Source: Thalassobius sp047123305 (GTDB taxonomy: Bacteria > Pseudomonadota > Alphaproteobacteria > Rhodobacterales > Rhodobacteraceae). Taken from it: a DNA stretch of 64,000 nt. The stretch is taken from assembly GCF_047123305.1 (NCBI RefSeq), contig NZ_CP138918.1, positions 3,658,001 through 3,722,000 on the forward strand, read 5' to 3'. The notes below the pieces were generated by a model. It was given only the letters and a program-made list of their open reading frames with translations. It did not search any database and was not told where the DNA came from. The position numbers were made by a program, and so were the translations under genes. The first letter of the stretch is position 1. Each line of letters begins with the position of its first letter. Below are positions 42,501 through 48,942 of the stretch, one piece after another.

Positions 42501-43775
42501 GGCAAAGATGGCGCGATAGGTCGGATCATCCGACAGTTTGGCGTTGGGATCAGCTTCAACATGGCCGTTGTCCGCCGGTGCTGCCTCGGCTGCCGGTGCC
42601 GCAGTGGGTTCTTCGTGATGTGGCACCGAGCTGGGCGCATCGCCATTGCGCAGCGCGGTCACATCGCGCAACAGGGCGTCAATCGCCGCGTCCAGTGCTG
42701 CGTCATCCGCAATGGCGGGACAGTCGAATGCAAAGTCTTCCAGCATCGACACCCAGGCATCAAAGCCCATCTGGCCAGCGGCGTGCAGCAGGCTGTCGGC
42801 CTGGCGTTCGGTCTGGATGCGGCGATCTTCAAAGGCGTCCCCAGAGGTTTTGATACCTTCCAGCTTGGCCACCAGATCATCGGTCATTTCTTCCCAGATC
42901 TTCATGTAGGTCGGATCTTGGGAGAAGTTGTCGATTGGGGTTTCGTCGATCTCTACGGTGGATTCCACCGCGCCATGCTGCACGGGACGCTCGGCGGCGG
43001 ATTCTTCCATTTCGGCGTTTTTGGCGGCCTCTTTGGCGGCCAGATCGTCAGCCGAGAGGTCTTCGTCAAAAGTAAAGGCGTCGTCGTCGTTCTGGAAGCT
43101 GCTGTCACCCATTTCGGCAAACAGCGCGTCCATGCCCGCCATGCCACCGCCAGTAGCGGGGGCTTCGGCGGCGGGTTCTGCCACAGGTTCCACCACCGGT
43201 TCCGGCGCCGCAGCAGGTGCTGCGACCTCAGCCACCGGTTCCGGGGTGGGCTCTGGGGTAGTCTCGGGGGTAGGTGCAGGTGCAGGTTCGGGCGCGGCCT
43301 CAGCAACCGGCGCGGGTTCGGGGGTCGGTTCAGGTGCAGGCTCGGGGGCCGCTTCCTCTGCAGGTGCGGCCTTGGGGTCCACCTTTGCGATCATCGCCTT
43401 CAGCTGGTCCATCAGATCCTCAGACGGACCCGGATCCACATCGGCACGTTTGTCCGCCACCTCTTCCAGCATTGTCCGCAGCGTGTCACCCGCAAGGAAC
43501 ATCAGGTCCAGAATATCGTCGTCAAACGGCACACCGTCATCGCGCACAAGACCGATCAGGTCCTCTGCGTAATGTGCGCGGCTTTCGACCACACCCAGAC
43601 CCAACACACGGGAGTTGCCTTTGAACGTGTGCACCGCGCGGAACAAAGCCGAGATATGCGGTGTCTGGTCGTCCGCACCGTCCTGCAAAGCGTCCAGTGC
43701 GGCTTCCATAGCGTCCAGGGCCTGCTGACCGTCATCAGCGAACAGTTCCCAGATTTCGTCCATTTCGCTAGACAT
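39501..43775 (-). CDS. cheA3: CheA3-like protein: Hpt, three Hpt-like modules, CheW-like end
   Basis: 1424 residues. Residues 1-110 are a true P1/Hpt domain with phospho-acceptor His49 in AVHTFKGNS. A Pro/Glu/Ala linker (130-210) and the shared 57-residue segment (212-268) follow. Three LLHAAxQM modules sit at 277-378 (His331), 416-506 (His459) and 580-673 (His625). Residues 690-1140 show no known domain. A degenerate kinase-like part (about 1160-1275) keeps SDDGTVDLD but lacks the N-box and G2 motifs. The CheW-like P5 domain is 1277-1424. The scheme P1, long insert, P5 is that of R. sphaeroides CheA3, whose insert has CheY6-P phosphatase activity; the kinase there is CheA4 (here 48942-50162). 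It would act in the cytoplasmic cluster with the soluble MCP. Confidence 0.87.
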   Translation of the reverse strand: MSSEMDEIWELFADDGQQALDAMEAALDALQDGADDQTPHISALFRAVHTFKGNSRVLGLGVVESRAHYAEDLIGLVRDDGVPFDDDILDLMFLAGDTLRTMLEEVADKRADVDPGPSEDLMDQLKAMIAKVDPKAAPAEEAAPEPAPEPTPEPAPVAEAAPEPAPAPTPETTPEPTPEPVAEVAAPAAAPEPVVEPVAEPAAEAPATGGGMAGMDALFAEMGDSSFQNDDDAFTFDEDLSADDLAAKEAAKNAEMEESAAERPVQHGAVESTVEIDETPIDNFSQDPTYMKIWEEMTDDLVAKLEGIKTSGDAFEDRRIQTERQADSLLHAAGQMGFDAWVSMLEDFAFDCPAIADDAALDAAIDALLRDVTALRNGDAPSSVPHHEEPTAAPAAEAAPADNGHVEADPNAKLSDDPTYRAIFAEMSDDLITRLKGGAAEAPATRREEAVKHVAGLLHAARQMEFDNWVVVLEKFEASGPAMADGDVQAGMAKLIGDLETLQAGGSVSDAPAPAPAPAAAPATAPTPAPAAPAPAAPAAAPVAETDPAAPKASATDQQAETAIAAEEACSSGEAKKLSDDPTYRAIFAEMCEEFVGKLKDDLASGAAIGDRKANVKNLADGLLHAANQMGFDTWIALLEKLLGEVEGYGDVAKLDEGVKALIAEGETLAENGGGVPPSAEASEADNLFRQLEPYYAAIAEAVIFLEDNPEEARKELADLAKTVIDLIEPHGLVRAIDSINRLAKAESVKAARIEQLTFYEELIGYEQIMPVENRVQGDLVVRPSNLVRLWATDRIFDTLNGLRDKIERDSLEAEGTEWFAGFNHLMRLVYHACNHYRMETAANLTMALVDLFGRVRQATNVADALMLHMARGFLDTIELVFDSLDQGDEPDLARVEELFEEATNITFNQGAVSARQIERKLGLPEEFHRVLSPESVKAAQTSLEEKQHFYVVRADLNEDEALAEKFLEWIGAGNAKMITNVTVFQDDKTLFDFLLSSEHEQDVVVSAMTNMDPAAKNLFVHIVLEPDYSSVSDDEDEEGGEEKEKRAEGSAEPTVSLSLMEAIGEISAGQAMVHHILEELMSADIVQAVDHVMRRRAQQDDSSLDPATQSAIRGLVEDYAHKVARAAEAETQLNTQMTRLQEETAKLRERKASILLRTLAAFVEARSRTVGREARMSHSGESIVLDQAMMDGLSKMLKRVIRSRLVKEGGPKKFHLGLSRADNSVSVVLSDDGTVDLDAELMKELEADAIRQGGEFRAVPVPSGGFSFHLMLPVHMALLDGMVVRVGDVRYVVPVNAIERIQLGSSDALLPIPAQNNAAMLRTDTGELAPIRQLNVIDGGLSVGEMAQEARAKPVKTQSLYVVLRNDEHRIAIPVDEMLGQQLVLLRPLQGPLVGIRNMMGLALLSGGEVGMVVAVDRLADAA
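41757..42947 (-). repeat. Three copies of the LLHAAxQM module in the CheA3-like protein
   Basis: Copies at 42947-42642, 42530-42258 and 42038-41757. Copies 2 and 3 start with the identical LSDDPTYRAIFAEM, and the DNA there is also almost the same, pointing to recent duplication. Confidence 0.88.
42972..43142 (-). repeat. 57-residue segment shared with the acidic protein
   Basis: MAGMDALFAEM to AERPVQHG, 39 of 57 identical to 31045-31215. In the last eight residues five codons differ synonymously, so the protein sequence, not recent gene conversion, is conserved. Confidence 0.88.
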
Positions 43776-43879
43776 AACTCACCCGTTCTTACTCAGTACA
43801 ACACAGTGGCGTCAGACAAACGCCGGCTCTCACGCCCGCTACACACAACAGATGGGCGTCAGAGAGGATTGGGGCTGGT

Positions 43880-44284
43880 TTACGCGGCCACCAGACGGCG
43901 CATGGTATCGCGCAGCTCGTCACCGGTTTTTTCTTCCAGATCGTGCGACACGGTGCCGGAGGGTTTGGCAACCACACCGTCTGCACCCAGTTCGCGGGCC
44001 TTGGCGGCGTGCGGCGAACCCTGCACGGTGACCGACGACAACATACAGATCTTGGCGCGGGTCTTGAGTTTGGCGTGACGCAAGAACTCCAGCCCGTCCA
44101 TCACCGGCATCTCAATGTCCAGCAGGATCAGGTCCAGATCCGGGATCTCGGCCAATTTGTCCAGCGCTTCGCGACCGTTGGCAGCCTGAGCGGCAACCTT
44201 GAAGTCATCCAGCGAATTCAGGAAGCTCGAGATGTAAAGCCGCATCATGGCAGCGTCATCTACGATCATCACTTTGTAAGCCAT
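43880..44284 (-). CDS. cheY: CheY-type response regulator (CheY6-like by context)
   Basis: 134 residues, single receiver. Asp9-Asp10 acidic pocket (VMIVDDAAMMR), phospho-acceptor Asp in LILLDIEMPVMDG (about 56), Ser in place of the usual Thr (CMLSSVTVQGS), and Lys in VVAKPSG. The tail (GTVSHDLEEKTGDELRD) is longer than in E. coli CheY. R. sphaeroides CheY6, encoded beside cheA3, is the regulator needed to stop the motor; position here is the same. GGAG ten bases upstream. Confidence 0.88.
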   Translation of the reverse strand: MAYKVMIVDDAAMMRLYISSFLNSLDDFKVAAQAANGREALDKLAEIPDLDLILLDIEMPVMDGLEFLRHAKLKTRAKICMLSSVTVQGSPHAAKARELGADGVVAKPSGTVSHDLEEKTGDELRDTMRRLVAA

Positions 44285-44314
44285 TTCGTTTGCTCTCCTA
44301 GGTAGCTGAGGGGT

Positions 44315-44342
44315 GCCCCCGTGGTGACTTGGTCACGGGGGC
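44315..44342. repeat. Inverted repeat between the MCP and cheY
   Basis: GCCCCCGTG / CACGGGGGC with a 10-base loop in the 66-base spacer. No U tract follows on the minus strand, so attenuation or mRNA processing is more likely than full termination. Confidence 0.55.
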
Positions 44343-44350
44343 CAGGGGCA

Positions 44351-46126
44351 TCAGAAGTTGAGGAAACCGCGTTCGTCGTGGTCACCACCACCTTTGCCCA
44401 GACCGTCCGACAGACCGTTTCCGGCTGGTTTGGCGGCGGGGCTGTCCAGTTTGGCGCCCATCATGGCCTTGATCTTGGCCATCATTTCCGGCGGCAGGCT
44501 GTCCATGCCCTCGATGGCGCCAAAGTCGGCGGCAGACGGGGCTTCGGGGCGCAGCGAGTAGCGAGCGATTTCGCGGGTCATGCTTTCGGTGGCGGCAGTC
44601 ATTTCTGCCGAGGTTGCGGCCAGTTCATCCGCCTGCTGGCTGGTGGCCAGCGAGGTGCGGGCGACTTCGCCAATCGCGGTGTTGATCTGGGCCACGCCAC
44701 GCGACTGCTCTTCCGAGGCACGGTTGATGGTTTCGACCAGATCTTTCACCTCTTTGATGTTCGAGGCGATCTGTTCGAAGTTCTCGGAGGTTTCCGAGGC
44801 CAGGCGCACGCCGGCGGAGATCCGGCTGGTGGCCCCTTCGATCAGATCCGAGGTTTCACGGGCTGCTTTGGCAGAGCGACCTGCGAGGTTACGCACCTCT
44901 TGGGCCACCACAGCAAAGCCGCGACCATGCTGACCTGCGCGGGCGGCTTCCACCGCGGCGTTCAGGGCCAGAAGGTTGGTCTGGAACGCGATCTCGTCGA
45001 TCACCTTGATGATTTTCGCAATGTCCTGCGAAGAGGCGTTGATGCCTTCCATCGCGGTGACCATCTCGTCGATCTTGCTCTTGCCCTCAGCGGCCACTTC
45101 GGCGTTCGAGGTCACCAGAACTGCAGCGTTCTTCGCAGCTTCGGCATTGGCTTTCACCTGCACGTCGGTTTCTTCTGCCGAGGCCGAAACCTCATCTACA
45201 GAGGAAGAGGCAATCTGCGAGTTGGTCGCCAGTTCCTGGCTGGCCGAGCTCATCTGACCCACGGTCTGGCTAACCTGACCAACCTGTTTGTTCAGCGCGT
45301 TGAAGGCCCCGTTCAGGCTGCCGAAGGAGGCTTCGAAGCTTTCCACAACATCGCGGAAGCTGCCTTTGAACTTGGCGGCGTCGCCCTGCACATCCAGCTT
45401 GCCTTCCATGATCGCAGTCGACAGGCGTTTGATCTCGCTGTTGACGCTCTGGAAATTGTCGCGGGTGCGGTTGATGGCATTGTTCAGGGCGGCCTTGTCA
45501 CCGGGCAGCGGCGCCATGGTGGCCTCAAAATCCCCTTCCGAGAAACATTCGAACACGGCGATGCCTTCCAGGATCGCGTCGATGTGCTCTTTCACCATCT
45601 TGTTCACCTGTGCGCCGGCGGCAGAGATGTTGGACAGGGTGAAGTCATCGGTCTGGATGAATTCTTTGATGTGACCGGTGGAATGGGCGGTTGCCATGCC
45701 AGTGATCCGCTCCAGCAACTGCGAGGTTTCCGCCTCCAGCAACGCTTCGGCCGATTTGTCGGCAAATTCTGCAAGAAAGCCCTCTTCGCCTTCAACCGCC
45801 GTCACGGCGACGTTCCAGGCAAAGCCCTGCAACCGGATTGTTGCGCTGGAGGTGCCTCGCTGACCGGTCAGCACACCAAACTTCTGGCTGGCGTCGGGCT
45901 GAAAGTCATCAATGCAGCTGCCAACCAGACCGGCGGCGGAAAAGCTCGGGTGCACCTCTTGCAGGCTGGCTTCGGCTTTGCCGAACATGCGCTGCGCCGA
46001 GGGGTTGGCATAGGTAATCACCAGGTTCTCATCGGTCATCACAACCGGTTCGTTAATGAGATCCAGCAGCTTGAAGCCGTCTGCACCGTTGTCTTTGGGC
46101 GTCTTATCGGTCTTCGCTTTGGTCAT
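44351..46126 (-). CDS. Cytoplasmic methyl-accepting chemotaxis protein (TlpT-like)
   Basis: 591 residues with no membrane segment. A PAS domain at about 20-125 (LINEPVVMTDENLVITYANPSAQRMFG), a helical HAMP-like part (about 185-270), and the conserved signalling hairpin (about 395-440: IDEIAFQTNLLALNAAVEAA, GRGFAVVAQEVRNLA). Adaptation sites would be in flanking helices (VDEVSASAEETDVQV). The C-terminal tail is Gly/Asp-rich without an NWETF-type pentapeptide. A FliA-type promoter precedes it. Location in the cheA3/A4 cluster fits a soluble receptor such as R. sphaeroides TlpT. Confidence 0.9.
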   Translation of the reverse strand: MTKAKTDKTPKDNGADGFKLLDLINEPVVMTDENLVITYANPSAQRMFGKAEASLQEVHPSFSAAGLVGSCIDDFQPDASQKFGVLTGQRGTSSATIRLQGFAWNVAVTAVEGEEGFLAEFADKSAEALLEAETSQLLERITGMATAHSTGHIKEFIQTDDFTLSNISAAGAQVNKMVKEHIDAILEGIAVFECFSEGDFEATMAPLPGDKAALNNAINRTRDNFQSVNSEIKRLSTAIMEGKLDVQGDAAKFKGSFRDVVESFEASFGSLNGAFNALNKQVGQVSQTVGQMSSASQELATNSQIASSSVDEVSASAEETDVQVKANAEAAKNAAVLVTSNAEVAAEGKSKIDEMVTAMEGINASSQDIAKIIKVIDEIAFQTNLLALNAAVEAARAGQHGRGFAVVAQEVRNLAGRSAKAARETSDLIEGATSRISAGVRLASETSENFEQIASNIKEVKDLVETINRASEEQSRGVAQINTAIGEVARTSLATSQQADELAATSAEMTAATESMTREIARYSLRPEAPSAADFGAIEGMDSLPPEMMAKIKAMMGAKLDSPAAKPAGNGLSDGLGKGGGDHDERGFLNF

Positions 46127-46160
46127 CGGGTCGTCCTTTCTGGGGCGGGCTGTACTTTTA

Positions 46161-46187
46161 ATAGCGACCGGGCGGGAAATTTCTTTA
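46161..46187 (-). promoter_or_regulatory. Candidate FliA promoter of the MCP gene
   Basis: Minus strand TAAAGAAA, 11 bases, GTCGCTAT, 35 bases before the MCP ATG. Confidence 0.52.
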
Positions 46188-46204
46188 GCCTCAGGCGTCG
46201 CCAG

Positions 46205-46312
46205 TTATGCGGTTTTTTTGAGTGGTTGGGTCTTTTTGATCGGCATATGGGGAGAGCAGTGCGATCGCGCCGGGGAGAGGCGTTCGGGCGGTTGGGGTCC
46301 GCTTTCGCTCAT
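46205..46312 (-). CDS. Possible 35-residue protein between cheW and the MCP
   Basis: MSESGPQPPERLSPARSHCS..., ending LKKTA, a basic Pro/Ser-rich peptide. AAGGAG stands nine bases before the ATG at 46312. It lies in the 335-base gap between cheW and the MCP and ends just before the MCP promoter. Nothing else in the gap explains the ribosome site. Confidence 0.35.
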   Translation of the reverse strand: MSESGPQPPERLSPARSHCSPHMPIKKTQPLKKTA

Positions 46313-46461
46313 TCGGATTGTCTCCTTGTTACTCAGTCACTTGTCACACTTTGCTCATCCAACATGGATAAGCCGATCCCGCCCCCGGCACGCATAACCG
46401 CATCCGGAGGGGCAAAGGGCCGCAACCCGCGACCTTGCCCGATCCCGTAAAGGATCAGGTG

Positions 46462-46980
46462 TTAGGCAACCGCCTCGGGCATGGACAGTTCAGCGTCCGA
46501 GACCAAAAGGCCGGTGTTCAGGATGATCGCTACGTTTTCGTCGACACGACCCAGACCCTGCACCAGACCCTGGCTGTCACCACCACCCAGACCGTTGGCG
46601 CTGTCGATATGGTCGTCCGCAATCTCCAGCACTTCGCTGACACGGTCGACAATCAGGCCCACGGGCGAGGTGCCCAGTTCCAGCACGATGATCACGGTGC
46701 GGTCATCATATTCACGCTCCGCCAGATTAAAGCGCATCCGCACATCCATCAGTGGGATCACCTTGCCACGCAGGTTGATCACACCTTTGATGTAACGCGG
46801 TACATCCGGCACCGTCATGATGCGCTGCATCCCGACGATTTCCGTCACCACCGCAATCGGCACCCCGTAGGTTTCCGTGCCGATGGCAAAGGTGAGGTAC
46901 ATGTTTTCAATGTTGTCTTCATCGCGAAGCAGGGCTTCGGCATCTGCAGACGTCGCTTGATCAGGGGTCATTTCACTCAT
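46462..46980 (-). CDS. cheW: CheW, chemotaxis coupling protein
   Basis: 172 residues. The start ATG 46980 (MSEMTPDQATSADAEALL) is chosen because AAGAGG lies upstream; the longer frame runs into cheB. One CheW domain: MYLTFAIGTETYGVPIAVVTEIVG, PDVPRYIKGVINLRGKVIPLMDVRMRF and VGLIVDRVSEVL. It links CheA P5 domains to the receptor. It follows cheB by 13 bases. Confidence 0.93.
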   Translation of the reverse strand: MSEMTPDQATSADAEALLRDEDNIENMYLTFAIGTETYGVPIAVVTEIVGMQRIMTVPDVPRYIKGVINLRGKVIPLMDVRMRFNLAEREYDDRTVIIVLELGTSPVGLIVDRVSEVLEIADDHIDSANGLGGGDSQGLVQGLGRVDENVAIILNTGLLVSDAELSMPEAVA

Positions 46981-46993
46981 CCTCTTGATCCTC

Positions 46994-48118
46994 TTAAACT
47001 CGGTAACTTTCGAACCCACTGCGCACGCCATGCGACGGGCAGGTCTGAAGCAGCCACGGGGCCACCTCATTAAGCGGCACCAGTTTTTCTGGTGCGCCAA
47101 TCTCTTCAGCGGCATGAGGCATGCCGAACACAACGCAGCTGGCCTCATCCTGTGCCACGGTGCGCCCGCCGGACAGGCGGATCGCCAGCTGGCCTTCTGC
47201 CCCGTCCTTGCCCATCCCGGTCAGGATGGCCGAAGACACCCGGCCCTTGGCGTAACGGGCAACGGATTTGAACAGAACATCCACCGCCGGACGGGAGAAA
47301 CAGACCTCCGGCCCTTCCACCAGTTCCACCACAAACCGGTTGCCCTTGGGCACGATTTTCATGTGGCAGGGGCCGCCGGGGGCAATCAGCACCAGACCAT
47401 TTTCCAGCACGTCCCCCTGTTTGGCTTCGCGCACCCGCAGGGCGCAGGTTTGGTTCAACCGGTTGGCAAATGAGGCGGTGAAGCCTTCGGGCATATGCTG
47501 CACAATCACAATCGGCGGCGAGGTTTCAGGCATCGCTTCCAACACATGGGTCAGCGCCTGAACGCCACCGGTGGACGCGCCAATTGCAATCATCCAGTCG
47601 GGAATGTCGCCACGGGTCGGCACCGGCCCTGTGGGGATGGCGCGCGCTGTTGCAACAGGGGGTTGCGGACGTGCAGTCACGACAGCGGGCGCTGCCCCCT
47701 GCCCGACCTGCGCCCGTGCGGCCACTTTGACGCGGTGGGCAATGCTGTCCATCATGCTGCTCAGACCACCGCCCAATTCCATCTTGGGTTTGGCAATCAC
47801 ATCAACCGCACCGGCGGCAAGGGCATCAACAGTAGATTGCGCCGAACGCTGGGTCTGCGAAGAAATCACCACGGTCGGGATCGGCGCCTTCGCCATCAGC
47901 TGACGCAGGAAAGTCAGCCCATCCATATTGGGCATCTCCAGATCCAGCGTGATCACATCCGGACGTTCCTTGACCATATATTGCATGGCCACACGCGGAT
48001 CGGCCGCGGTGCCGATCACCTCGATCTCAGGATCCTGGCTGAGGCCCAGCGACAGGATCTTGCGCACCATAGCGCTGTCATCGACGATCAACGTCCGGAT
48101 TTTGCGACCCAATGGCAT
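46994..48118 (-). CDS. cheB: CheB, receptor methylesterase/deamidase
   Basis: 374 residues. Receiver domain 1-125 with Asp59 in VITLDLEMPNMDG, a linker, and the esterase domain with the catalytic Ser182 in IGASTGGVQ, His in IVQHMPEGF and Asp in LTGMGKDGAEG. ATG 48118 is preferred to the TTG two codons earlier because GGAGG is eight bases upstream. It starts just after the cheR TGA. Confidence 0.94.
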   Translation of the reverse strand: MPLGRKIRTLIVDDSAMVRKILSLGLSQDPEIEVIGTAADPRVAMQYMVKERPDVITLDLEMPNMDGLTFLRQLMAKAPIPTVVISSQTQRSAQSTVDALAAGAVDVIAKPKMELGGGLSSMMDSIAHRVKVAARAQVGQGAAPAVVTARPQPPVATARAIPTGPVPTRGDIPDWMIAIGASTGGVQALTHVLEAMPETSPPIVIVQHMPEGFTASFANRLNQTCALRVREAKQGDVLENGLVLIAPGGPCHMKIVPKGNRFVVELVEGPEVCFSRPAVDVLFKSVARYAKGRVSSAILTGMGKDGAEGQLAIRLSGGRTVAQDEASCVVFGMPHAAEEIGAPEKLVPLNEVAPWLLQTCPSHGVRSGFESYRV

Positions 48119-48120
48119 CC

Positions 48121-48942
48121 TCAAGCCCTCCGGTAGATACCAGTGGTGACCGGAATCCAGTCGCTGCAGAGATCGCGCACGGCCTCGGTGACCGAAGTCA
48201 CAAGGAAACCGCCAGGTTCGGTCGCATCATAGATGGCGCGCAGGGTTGCGGCCTGATCTTCCGGCTCGAAGTAATACAGAATATTGCGGCAGAACACGAC
48301 TTGGAACTGCTTGGCAAAGGGGTATGGCGTCGCCTTCAGGTTCAGCCGGCGGAAGGTGCAAGTATTGCGCAGGCTTTCGTTCACGCGATACTGTTCGATC
48401 CCAGTCGGCGTCATGTACCGCTTCTTGATCGTGCGATCCATCTGGCTCAGCTGACGGCCCGAGAACACGCCCAGCTCTGCTCGCTCTACAACTGGGGCCG
48501 AGATATCGGTGCCTAGAATAGCGAGTTTCTTGAGGGCATGCGCGCCAAGGTGTTCAGCCACAAGCATGGCGATGGTATAGGCTTCATCACCGGTTGAGGC
48601 GGCCGCGGACCAGATCCGGATCTGTTCCCGATCCGCCAGTTGCGGCAGGATGTTTTTCGAAAAGACTTCAAGCACTTCCGGCTCGCGAAAGAAGAAGGTG
48701 TGGTTGGTTGATGCGGCATGCATCACAGCCAGTTCCACATCCTGACGGCCCCCTTTGGAGATGGCGCCGGCCAGTTCGTTGAGGTCTTCCAGCTTGAATG
48801 AGCGGGTCACGCGGGCCAGACGCTGACGCAGCAGGTCCGCCTTATGTTCCGGATAAGAAATCCCGCAACGTTCGCCCAGCCACGAACGGATCCGTTCGTA
48901 GCCAGCGTGATCTTCATAGGAGGAATGATCCATAACTGTCAT
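48121..48942 (-). CDS. cheR: CheR, receptor methyltransferase
   Basis: 273 residues. N-terminal helical domain, then the SAM-binding domain with TNHTFFFREPE, IWSAAASTGDEAYTIAML and FQVVFCRNILYYFEPEDQ. It methylates the MCP against CheB. GGAGGA six bases before ATG 48942, which overlaps the cheA4 stop (TGATG), so translation is coupled. Confidence 0.94.
   Translation of the reverse strand: MTVMDHSSYEDHAGYERIRSWLGERCGISYPEHKADLLRQRLARVTRSFKLEDLNELAGAISKGGRQDVELAVMHAASTNHTFFFREPEVLEVFSKNILPQLADREQIRIWSAAASTGDEAYTIAMLVAEHLGAHALKKLAILGTDISAPVVERAELGVFSGRQLSQMDRTIKKRYMTPTGIEQYRVNESLRNTCTFRRLNLKATPYPFAKQFQVVFCRNILYYFEPEDQAATLRAIYDATEPGGFLVTSVTEAVRDLCSDWIPVTTGIYRRA

Noticed and set aside
42102..44078. 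658-codon plus-strand frame opposite cheA3
   Set aside because: Composition mirrors the CheA3 linkers (Gly/Arg/Cys) and it crosses the cheA3-cheY gap; a shadow.
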